A stretch of DNA of 64,000 nt from 2-12-FULL-35-23 sp965196985. GTDB lineage: Bacteria > Pseudomonadota > Gammaproteobacteria > UBA12402. Shown here in pieces: positions 46,047 through 54,281 of the stretch; position 1 is the first letter of the stretch, and the number at the start of each line of letters is the position of its first letter. The stretch is taken from contig CBDALO010000084.1 of the NCBI GenBank assembly GCA_965196985.1, positions 1-64,000 on the forward strand, in the 5' to 3' direction. The position numbers were made by a program, and so were the translations under genes. The notes beneath the pieces were generated by a model. That model saw only the letters and a list, made by a program, of their open reading frames with translations. It did not search any database and had not been told where the DNA came from.

Positions 46047-49034
46047 ATGGGATTGTTTAAGAAAAAAGCCGAACCCATTGCCCAAGCCACCATCAAGCAA
46101 CAGTACGCGAGGGTGCCATCTTTTGCGGATTTATTGCCTTGCTATGTGGCTTTCTAATATCAGAAGGATCATGAAGTGGCGTGGAAAGTGCTCTGTTCTA
46201 GCAATACATCGAGGAGGAGATGGTGTTACTGGAAGACGGGGTGTCAGTGGGCGCGGTGTTTGAGCTTAAGGCCATACCCACCGAAGCCAGACCCGAAGCG
46301 CAATCACTTTTGCCCAGTGAGCGTTATTAGGAGATCGAACCCATTGCCCAAGCCACCATCAAGCAACAGTACGCGAGGGTGCCGTCTTTTGCGGATTTAT
46401 TGCCGTGGGTGGAGTGGTCGGACGAGGAGGAGATGGTGTTACTGGAAGATGAAGTTGCTCTCACGCTTGTTACCTTTAGAAGCTGAAAACCCCTGGGTAA
46501 TGCAGCTTTATGTGCAAGACGATCTCACCTTACAACCGTTGTTTGAATTACTCCAACGCAGCATTGCCTTGCATCATTCACTCACCGACCCGCTAGCACG
46601 GAAATACCTGGACGTCATGCAAGGGCACTTTAAAGCCATGTGTGAAGACGAGGGGATTTTAAAAGACCCGATGTCAGGCTTGCCCTTTCGCGGTAAATTA
46701 CGCCGGATTCGCTTAACGGTGTATCGTCGTTATGACAATCCCAAAGGGCTTGATCGTCAGGCACTCGTTGATGAGCTTAAAACGGTTTGCCAGCGAGTCG
46801 AATCACAAGTGCGACAAGTCGGCATTAAAATTCAGCGCGTGAACGGAGCGCAGTTTTATGAATGGCTGCTTCGTTGGTTTAATCCTTCCCCTAAAAAAAC
46901 CCAAGGCGATGTGGACGCCTTAGTCAAGCGCACCCCGTATCCCACCCGCAAACCGTTTGGCTGGTCACCCACGCAACATTGCTTGCAAGGGTCGATCGAA
47001 TCCACCGAAGACGGTTGGTTATTTGATGGCGTGAAACACAAAGTGGTGACGTTTAAAGATTTAGCGTCTAGCTTGGACGACTACGGGGTCTTATCCCGTG
47101 AACTCGCGCAAGGTGGGGAAGAAAAATACGCCTTACTGGATGCCTTTCCACCCGGATCGATCTATACCTTACAACTCACCTTTGAATCAAAAGACGCGGT
47201 CAATGAACACCTCAATGGCATTGAAGGAGCAGCCATTGGTAAAAGCCCTGCCATTAAAGATATTCATCGCAATGTCGAGCAAGCCCGTGCTGAAATGGAT
47301 AACCGCCATTTGTTATTTCGTTGTGTGGAGGCGATTTATTTTAAAGCTGATACGGAGGAGAGTCTTAAAACGTTTGAAACCGATCTGGAGTCGTTGGTGG
47401 AGAGTGTGAATTTAGAGCTCACGCCCACCCGTGAGGAAGCGTTTGGTGCTGATTTGTACTTGCGTTTCTTGCCGTTTAATTTCAATCACCAGTTTGACAA
47501 AAAAGAGCTGTTTCGCTCCACCTACAAATACGCGGATGACATTGCAAGATTGTTACCGGTTTACGGGCGTTCGCTAGGAGATGGGTTAAACCCATTATGG
47601 ATTTATTGGAACCGAGGTGGCGAGCCGTTTATTTTTGATCACTCCAGCCGTGATTTTAAAATGGCAAACAATCACATGGCGATTTTAGGAACAACGGGTT
47701 CGGGCAAATCCGTCACTCTAAATAATTTAGTGCTGACACTTTCAGCGGTGCGCAATCCACGCATTGTGGCGATGGAAGTGGGTGGCTCGTTTTCATTATC
47801 GGCTAAATTCTTAGCGCAATACGGGCGCAAGGTAACAGTGATGCGCTTTGATCGCACCCGCCCCATTGCGATTAACCCTTATGCCGAAGCTTATAACGCC
47901 TTAGCCTTAATTGAAGCCGAAGAAGCGGCGGTGGCCAAGCGTGAAGCTTTGCAAGCCTATCAAGGCGGTGTTGAAGAGGAAGTGCTTGAGCAACACACCA
48001 CTAAATTAGCGCAAGAACTCGCAGGCAGTAAAGACCTGGCCAGTGATGAAGAGCTGGCCTCGAATGAAGATCGGGATTTACTCAATGAAATGGTGCTCGC
48101 CACGCGGGTGATGATTACGCAAGGCAATGCCAACGAAGAAGCCAAACTCGATCCCACGGATTTGTCGTTAATCACTCGCGCCTTAGTCCATGCCATGAAA
48201 GCCTGTAAACACGCCGGTGAACCTCAAATGCTCTTGAGCCATGTGATTGAGAGCATGACCTGTTTGGCTAATGAAGAAACCAACGTGGACTTGCAGGGTC
48301 GACTCAAGCAATACGCGCTACGTCTTGAGTATTACACCACCGGCATTCGCGGGCAGTTTATCAATCAACCCTCTGAGCCCTTAAACGACTTTGATTTTCT
48401 GCACGTGGATTTTGGGTTTATGCAAAGTGCGACGTATAAAGACTTAATGAACATTGTCTCCATCAGTTTATTAGCGAAAGTCTTAGCACTCGCCGAAGGG
48501 AGTAAAGCCACCGGACGTCCCACCGAGCTCATCATTGATGAAGCGCATGTCTTTTTTAAATCCGACATGGTGGCGGCTTTTATTATTTTAATGGCGAAAG
48601 TCGCCCGTAAGATTGGCCTGTCGTTAAAGCCAACCTCACAAAATCTGGAAGACTTTAGTGGCATTGAATCCAAGAAAGTGCTGTCCATGATGGAGACCTG
48701 GTTGTGTTTGTCGTTACAAGCCGATGAGGTGTCCTTGATTGAGCAGTTTAAACCGCTAACCGATGAACAGCGGGCGATGATCTTAGACGTGCGTAAATAC
48801 CAGGGGATTTATTCCGAAGGGGTGTTGTTAGGGAAACGTCATGCAGGCTTGTTTCGCAATGTCCCGCCCAGGTTGATGTTATCGCTCGCAATGACCGAAC
48901 AAGACGAGCGTACCGAGCGAGAACAATTACGCCAAAAACATAACTTAACCGAACTTGAAGCCGTTGAACGCATGGCAAAAGACTTAGGTAAAAAACAACA
49001 CGAGGTTTCTGATGCACGATTATTTTGGTATTAA
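46047..49034 (+). pseudogene. traC: TraC/VirB4-type conjugation ATPase with scrambled 5' end
   Basis: The body (from about 46449, KLLSRLLPLEAENPWVMQLY onward) is a PFL_4706-type VirB4 ATPase: Walker A GTTGSGKSVTLNN and Walker B ELIIDEAHVFF. It ends with a 23-base overlap of the next gene. The 5' part is rearranged. ATG 46047 (MGLFKKKAEPIAQATIKQQY) soon runs to a stop after ADLLP. The same 65-bp piece reappears at about 46340-46404, and a 27-bp piece around EEEMVLLED occurs twice. The segment GVSVGAVFELKAIPTEARPE lies out of order, and the second copy is out of frame with the body. The frame open from 46176 reads the N-terminal pieces in the wrong phase. A start at ATG 46449 would give an 861-residue protein lacking about 90 residues. 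Confidence 0.78.
46078..46404 (+). repeat. Direct repeat of the traC 5' coding segment
   Basis: The stretch GAACCCATTGCCCAAGCCAC and the following 45 bases occur at about 46071-46135 and again at 46337-46401, with one base change (CCATCT versus CCGTCT). A second, shorter repeat (GAGGAGGAGATGGTGTTACT and flanks) occurs near 46208 and 46424. The pattern suggests tandem duplication followed by internal deletion within traC. Confidence 0.8.
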
Positions 49035-49425
49035 ACGTGGCGGGCTATTATTACTCGGCTGCGGGTTTGCAGGGCTTGCGCTTGCCGTCAAGATACAATT
49101 GTTTAGCGTGAGTAGCTTAGCGTTTTATCACGTGCCTGCCTCACTCACCCCGTGTTACTTAGATCAAGCAACACAAGTCAAGCAGCAGCTCATTGAGCAG
49201 GTGCAACAAACACCCGCACTGCTTAATCAAGCCCCGCCTTTAGCCGTTAAAAAACTCTTAACTCGTTTATCTCACGGGACGTTATGCCAAGTGCAAGCCA
49301 ATCAATTAGGCATTACGCAAGTGCCCGCTGTGGTCTTTGATCAGCGCTTTGTGGTGCTAGGTGTGCAAGACGTGAATCAAGCCAAGCAACTGTGGCAACA
49401 CTGGCAGGAGCGATCGCATGATTAA
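49012..49425 (+). CDS. ICE transfer protein, PFL_4709 family (TIGR03757)
   Basis: The 137-residue protein has an N-terminal membrane/signal helix (GLLLLGCGFAGLALAVKIQL) and the conserved ending QVPAVVFDQRFVVLGVQDVN, typical of this thioredoxin-like/TrbC-like family. It is periplasmic. It overlaps traC by 23 bases and the next gene by eight. Confidence 0.83.
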   Translation: MHDYFGIKRGGLLLLGCGFAGLALAVKIQLFSVSSLAFYHVPASLTPCYLDQATQVKQQLIEQVQQTPALLNQAPPLAVKKLLTRLSHGTLCQVQANQLGITQVPAVVFDQRFVVLGVQDVNQAKQLWQHWQERSHD

Positions 49426-50440
49426 ACGGTGGTGTTGTTACTGGTTGGTGAGTGTGTTGGTCTTGGGTTCGGGCCAAGCCTTAGCGAATGATGCGCCGCC
49501 TGGCACAATCAATAGTGTGTCACTGTCGTTGACCGTGGGTAAACACGTCATGGATTATTTACACTGGCGACCCATTGGCATTTGTGTGTGGACACACCAT
49601 TCAATTTATCGACCGATCACCATCACCACGGAGCTTGACGAATACTTACCAGATCTTGTGGTCACGGTCTTTAATGAATCAGGCGATGACCCGTGGACAG
49701 TCGCTCGACTGACTTTAGATCCTGTCGCGCAAACCACGGGGAGCGCAGCCGTGCAACACGCCACAGGAGATAATTTGACAGACGGGCGACAAAGCACGAC
49801 ACCGAGCGAACAAAGTAACGACAGCCTGGTGACTAAAAGCGTGGATGTCGTGGGCAGTCCGTTAAGTCTCTTGCAGTTACCGTTTCTTAATTTGCGCCCC
49901 GATACCGTGCCTTTCTCTCCTTATTACCAATCGGCCTTAGATGCCTTGCCTTCACGCTCAGGGTTAGCCGAGGCTATTCGTTTACCCGAGACGTTGAATT
50001 TAACGCACTATTTTATTGGCGCTGATTATTGGCATCACTGGGCCTATGAGTTTCCGCGCAGTATGAGCGTGGATAACAACAACGATTTTATTGCCTCAAT
50101 GGTGATGGCCTTACGCGCAGCAGATATCGTGACCAATAAAAATACCCTGCACATCGTCCACAGTGCGAATGATTCGTGCGGTAAGAATTGCGCGGTGGCC
50201 AATGTCATTGAAGAAACCCAAGACGATCACGAAATTTGGCAAGAGGTTTACCCGCATGATCGCCACGTGCACCTTGGTGCAACGGATTCAGCAACAGGGT
50301 CACCCCTCGGTCAAGCGGATGAGCAAGCAGGGCACGGTAATTACGTGTTTGTGATTTGGCGACACTACCGAGGGTGTGTGCAAAGTGACGGACATTTTTG
50401 GTGGGCAACCCAAACAGTCAACCCCACGGTTAAACGATAA
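49418..50440 (+). CDS. ICE transfer protein, PFL_4710 family (TIGR03756), TraU-like
   Basis: The 340-residue exported protein has signal peptide LVSVLVLGSGQALA. Conserved text includes WRPIGICVWTHHSIYRPITI, the cysteine-bearing DSCGKNCAVAN, and the aromatic YWHHWAYEFPRSM. Cysteines suggest disulfide bonds in the periplasm, as for TraU-type pilus assembly proteins. It overlaps the preceding gene. Confidence 0.85.
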   Translation: MIKRWCCYWLVSVLVLGSGQALANDAPPGTINSVSLSLTVGKHVMDYLHWRPIGICVWTHHSIYRPITITTELDEYLPDLVVTVFNESGDDPWTVARLTLDPVAQTTGSAAVQHATGDNLTDGRQSTTPSEQSNDSLVTKSVDVVGSPLSLLQLPFLNLRPDTVPFSPYYQSALDALPSRSGLAEAIRLPETLNLTHYFIGADYWHHWAYEFPRSMSVDNNNDFIASMVMALRAADIVTNKNTLHIVHSANDSCGKNCAVANVIEETQDDHEIWQEVYPHDRHVHLGATDSATGSPLGQADEQAGHGNYVFVIWRHYRGCVQSDGHFWWATQTVNPTVKR

Positions 50441-50485
50441 GGAGTCAAAGTACCATGAAATACCGAAATCACATTCATCAGTACG

Positions 50486-51856
50486 GTGTTACTCGCCTTT
50501 GTGCTGCAGCAAGCGAGCGCGATGGAGTTTATCCCTTCAAACTCCACCTATTACTATCAAATGGGTGGAGGCTCTGATCTCAGTATGCCACCGGTCAGTG
50601 GCCAACAAGACATTACCTTAGGCGGTGATGTGCATTCTAATCTCGGCTTTACCTGCGGGTTTAATCCCTCCGTCTCAATCGGTAATACGCTTAATCACAT
50701 TCAAGATTCCTTACAAGGGATTTCACAAAGTGTGATTCGTTCTGCCACCTCAGCCGTGGGTTCTTTGCCAATGTATTTATTAGCGCACACCAACAAAGAT
50801 TTATATAACCTGATTCAAAACACCATGACCGGTGCAATGGATACTTTCCACCTTCACCAGCGCACTTGTCAAAATGCCTTAAGCCGCATTAAAAAAGGCG
50901 ATGCCTCGGTGTATCAAAACTGGTTTAGCATTTCGGATTCACAAGGCTGGTTAAACTTTTCCAAACGAGCGCAACAGGGTCAAGATGTCGATGTCAATCA
51001 AGCGAGTAAAGCGCTCACGAAAGACCCGCACCAATACGGGATTCCCTGGGTACACAAAGGACAAAACTCAGGCGGGACACAAGGTGATCAAGTGCCGATT
51101 ACCGTGATCTATGATGTCGTGGTGGCTGGTTATAATGCGATGGTTGATCCCAACTCACCCTTAGATGCGAAAGGCACTGTCGCCACACCGAACAGCGGTT
51201 TAAGTCGCTATTGGCAAAATGCCGATGCCGCCGGTCAATGGGCGCGATTGGTGTTAGGGGATATCACTATTTCATCCAAGCCTGGCATAGATAACACCAC
51301 ACGCGGGACGGGCTTGATGACGCTTGTGCAAACGTGTCCAAAGTCAGCAACGAATACGCTAACCTGCGCTCACACCCTGGCGACTCAGTTAACCACCTTA
51401 GTCAATAACAGTGGTACACCGGATGCCAAGGCATTACGCGCTGTAAGCTCAAACGAAATGCTCATTACGCCTGCGGTCATTCAAGGCATTCGTAATAAAA
51501 CACCGCAAGAACAAGCCTTAGCCATCAGCAAACTCAGCCAAGACATTGCGTTGCAAAACGTGGTCGATGAAGCACTGATTTTAAGACGGGTGTTAATTAC
51601 CGGCTCACAAACCAAGCCTGTCCATAATCTAAAACCGGCCTTAAATGCCATCAATCAAGCACTCGGGCAATTAAACCGAGACATTCAAAACATCTTGTTC
51701 CAGTTCCAAGTGCGTAAAGCCTTAATGACCAACACCGCTGAGGCAATCATTGGCTCACAACAACAACGTGAAGCCGAAGCAGTCGGTGAGCATAACACCA
51801 CACAGCCCGCCGGTTTAGTTAACGGTGCCGTCTACAAAACGAAACAAACACCCTAA
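50486..51856 (+). CDS. ICE transfer protein, PFL_4711 family (TIGR03755); start shifted
   Basis: The frame encodes a 456-residue TraW/TraU-linked periplasmic protein with text LGGDVHSNLGFTCGFNPSVS and VVDEALILRRVLITGSQTKP. The usual start is broken. ATG 50455, correctly spaced after AAGGAG, is out of frame. Reading the AAA at 50458-50460 as AA would give MNTEITFISTVLLAFVLQQA, a perfect signal peptide continuous with this frame. As it stands only GTG 50486 is available, without a ribosome site and with a shortened leader (LLAFVLQQASA). This is either a one-base insertion or a homopolymer sequencing error. Confidence 0.82.
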   Translation: MLLAFVLQQASAMEFIPSNSTYYYQMGGGSDLSMPPVSGQQDITLGGDVHSNLGFTCGFNPSVSIGNTLNHIQDSLQGISQSVIRSATSAVGSLPMYLLAHTNKDLYNLIQNTMTGAMDTFHLHQRTCQNALSRIKKGDASVYQNWFSISDSQGWLNFSKRAQQGQDVDVNQASKALTKDPHQYGIPWVHKGQNSGGTQGDQVPITVIYDVVVAGYNAMVDPNSPLDAKGTVATPNSGLSRYWQNADAAGQWARLVLGDITISSKPGIDNTTRGTGLMTLVQTCPKSATNTLTCAHTLATQLTTLVNNSGTPDAKALRAVSSNEMLITPAVIQGIRNKTPQEQALAISKLSQDIALQNVVDEALILRRVLITGSQTKPVHNLKPALNAINQALGQLNRDIQNILFQFQVRKALMTNTAEAIIGSQQQREAEAVGEHNTTQPAGLVNGAVYKTKQTP

Positions 51857-51871
51857 AAGGATATCGAACCA

Positions 51872-53458
51872 ATGAGTTTAATGGTTAATGGCCCGCTAGA
51901 AATTTACGGTACCGTCATAGGCATCAAGCTTTTTGATGCCCTGTTTAATATCTTGGCCTCAATGGGCATTATCTTTTTGCCCTTACTGGTGCTTTTTTTT
52001 GAAAACATCACCAAGCCGTTTGAGTCAGAGATTCAAAACGGGGCATCCACGTCATTAAGGCGGGTGTCGATTCACTTTTTAGGCTGGGTGTTCACGGTAA
52101 TGTTGTTTGTGGCACCCACCTGGCCGTTACACGTGAATGAGGTGATCTATAAACCCGTTTGTGCGGTCGGTGCGGTAAAATCAACCTTCAAAGACACTGG
52201 CACCACCTATGACGATGCATTTGCTAATTTAGAATACCAGAATTTAAAAATGCCCATCATGATGGGGTTTGTGTTAGGCGGGATGTCAGGCTTTACCAAT
52301 GCAGCCATTACCTCACTGCCCTGTAAGACTGATGTACAGGCCATTAAAAATACTTTAGACACCACGCGCTTAACGCCTGTGGTACAACAACAAGTCGAGC
52401 GTTTTCAAAATGAATGCTTTGCACCCGCCAGGGCCAAGTTTGATAGCACCTCACCGGATCCCTCAACGTACCAAGACATCATGAAGAATTATGGTGGACA
52501 AACTGATCTCTCCTGGATTGGTTCGCACGTGATGCAAACCCTGTATTACACGAACCTTTATCCCAAAGCGCCCGTACCAGGGTTTAGCTCAACAACCTAC
52601 CCAGGGCCGTACCAGGCATACAACAAAGCGCACGGGATGCAGCCAGGACACTGGGGTTATCCCACTTGCCAAGAGTGGTGGAGTGATTCCGAGCAAGGGT
52701 TGCAACAACAACTTGTGAAATTAGCTGACCAGCACAGCCCCTCGAATCCTCACCTGGGATCGCTTTCTTTTACGGATAAAGTGAGCAGCTGGTTAACCTC
52801 AGTAAAACGCTTTACACATGTAGGCTCACAAGTCACCGCTGATGATGTTATCTCACGCGACATGCTTTATGACGTTGGAGCTAATTCCGGCTTTGGCCGT
52901 TATTACAGTGGTTGGATGAGTATTAATAACGGGCCGATTGGCATGGGTGATGGCACCATGCACTCGATGGTGACGCACGGTGCAGCTGATGTTGCGCAAG
53001 GTGTTGATGCTGTTTATGCAACGGTTGATCGTGCCGAGATATCTCAGGAGATTCCGATTCTACAAGCGGTGTTATTAGCCTTTGCATTAACACTCGGGCC
53101 CCTGATTTTAATGTTTGGCATGATGACAGGGCGTGGAATCGGAATCATCTTTTCTTATTACTTTCTGGTCGGGAGCTTGCTTTTCATGACGTTCATTGAA
53201 AAGTTTGTTCATTACATTGAACTTTCATTACACGCGAGTCAAAGCTACGGTGTGTACGCGATGGGTAATAGCATGATTATGTATAACGTGTTTACTAAGC
53301 TCTATTTTTGGGCGCCAATGATTTATCTCGGGTTGATGTCTATTGCTGGAATTGGGTTAGGAAACTCAGTTAGTGATGCCTTAGGTAGATCTACAGCAGG
53401 ATCTGGTGCTGGAATTATGAAAAAAGCCGTTACGAAAGCAGCTATGTTTATTAAATAG
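51872..53458 (+). CDS. traG: TraG N-terminal-type conjugation membrane protein
   Basis: The 528-residue polytopic protein has hydrophobic segments near residues 20-45, 70-90, 115-135, 395-425, 430-455 and 480-505. It matches the TraG_N domain (mating-pair stabilisation). Family-type text includes EIYGTVIGIKLFDALFNILA at the N-terminus and WSDSEQGLQQQLVKLADQHS in the middle. Relatives in GI-type loci also end near this length, lacking the long F-plasmid C-terminal domain. The gene lies 15 bases after PFL_4711. No clear terminator follows. Confidence 0.82.
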   Translation: MSLMVNGPLEIYGTVIGIKLFDALFNILASMGIIFLPLLVLFFENITKPFESEIQNGASTSLRRVSIHFLGWVFTVMLFVAPTWPLHVNEVIYKPVCAVGAVKSTFKDTGTTYDDAFANLEYQNLKMPIMMGFVLGGMSGFTNAAITSLPCKTDVQAIKNTLDTTRLTPVVQQQVERFQNECFAPARAKFDSTSPDPSTYQDIMKNYGGQTDLSWIGSHVMQTLYYTNLYPKAPVPGFSSTTYPGPYQAYNKAHGMQPGHWGYPTCQEWWSDSEQGLQQQLVKLADQHSPSNPHLGSLSFTDKVSSWLTSVKRFTHVGSQVTADDVISRDMLYDVGANSGFGRYYSGWMSINNGPIGMGDGTMHSMVTHGAADVAQGVDAVYATVDRAEISQEIPILQAVLLAFALTLGPLILMFGMMTGRGIGIIFSYYFLVGSLLFMTFIEKFVHYIELSLHASQSYGVYAMGNSMIMYNVFTKLYFWAPMIYLGLMSIAGIGLGNSVSDALGRSTAGSGAGIMKKAVTKAAMFIK

Positions 53459-53479
53459 AAGGTTAAATAGTATGATCTA

Positions 53480-53716
53480 TCAAAAAAAATTATTTCTAAC
53501 CGCTTTGAAATCTTCATCAGTTGGTTCAGGGTTTCGTGGTTTGTATGATGGATTGTGCCCACTAGCAGAGTACTCATCAGCAGCACGATCATACGCACGC
53601 TTTTTAGCTTCACGGTATTCACCAACGCCAACAAAACCTGCTGCCAAGATTGACAACACAACAGGCAAAGCCTTCAAGGTGAAGCGTCCTAATCCGACTA
53701 AACTTTTTTTAAACAC
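53480..53716 (-). CDS. Small antisense-strand membrane protein within the tra operon
   Basis: The 78-residue protein starts at GTG 53716 after a strong ribosome site (GGGAGG, read on the minus strand). It has one hydrophobic helix (LKALPVVLSILAAGFVGVGE) followed by a charged tail (YREAKKRAYDRAADEY, then PSYKPRNPEPTDED). It is opposite to every other gene in the transfer operon. Codon choice and amino-acid pattern look real, and the plus-strand frame here is poorer. Family unknown; an entry-exclusion or immunity-type role would fit a separately transcribed membrane peptide but is a guess. Confidence 0.6.
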   Translation of the reverse strand: MFKKSLVGLGRFTLKALPVVLSILAAGFVGVGEYREAKKRAYDRAADEYSASGHNPSYKPRNPEPTDEDFKAVRNNFF

Positions 53717-53731
53717 GGAGCACCTCCCTTT

Positions 53732-54076
53732 ATGAAAAAATTATTCACCTTCATTCGCCAACAAAAATGGCTATTCGTTACTGTTTTCTTTTTTGTGTTG
53801 TTAATGGTCGTGGTGTCTTTCATCAGCATGGCTCAAATGGATGGCCTGAGCGCTCGAGTATTAGCAATAAGCGAGTGGATTAAAAGACACCACGTCAGCT
53901 TTCTATTATGGCACGGATTGATTCTGGCAGCAATTTACGTGGGGTGGGGGATTAAGGTCGATCGTACTTTTAAAGGTCAAACAATCAGTGCAAAAAAGAC
54001 GCAGAGCGTAAAGCGGTTTCGTTGGTGGCTCATTGGGTTTGTGGTACTGGTCGATTGCTGGGTGTTTTGGCTATAA
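53732..54076 (+). CDS. Three-helix membrane protein between traG and traD
   Basis: The 114-residue protein has hydrophobic helices at about residues 13-33, 52-70 and 96-113 with basic loops. Only a weak ribosome site (CGGAG, 12 bases away) is seen. It starts 15 bases from the start of the antisense small gene, so the two are divergent with a shared control region. Similar small membrane genes accompany traD in related islands. Function unknown. Confidence 0.6.
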   Translation: MKKLFTFIRQQKWLFVTVFFFVLLMVVVSFISMAQMDGLSARVLAISEWIKRHHVSFLLWHGLILAAIYVGWGIKVDRTFKGQTISAKKTQSVKRFRWWLIGFVVLVDCWVFWL

Positions 54077-54086
54077 GGGGGCAAAG

Positions 54087-54281
54087 ATGACGACAACTAG
54101 CAGGCAACGAAAAAATCAGCAAACGACAACTAGCCCCGTGCAAACATCCTTGGCGACAACTAGTCCAATGGCGATTGTGAAAGCACGCCTTGAAGCACAA
54201 GCTCGCAAGCCGGTAACACCCGTTAACCCATTCACACCGTTGCTTAAGCAACTAGCTGCGGTGAAGGAGGGTGTTGCATGA
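54087..54281 (+). CDS. Small basic protein upstream of traD
   Basis: The 64-residue, T/Q/P-rich basic protein (TTTSRQRKNQQTTTS, then IVKARLEAQARKPVTPVNPF) follows AGGGGGC. Its stop overlaps the traD start (ATGA), so it is coupled to traD. No family recognised. The length and charge would suit a small accessory of the coupling protein, which is inference. Confidence 0.5.
   Translation: MTTTSRQRKNQQTTTSPVQTSLATTSPMAIVKARLEAQARKPVTPVNPFTPLLKQLAAVKEGVA

Noticed and set aside
46176..46448. The first 91 codons of the long traC frame as a real N-terminus
   Set aside because: They are the out-of-phase reading of duplicated traC pieces; the meaningful residues are in another frame.
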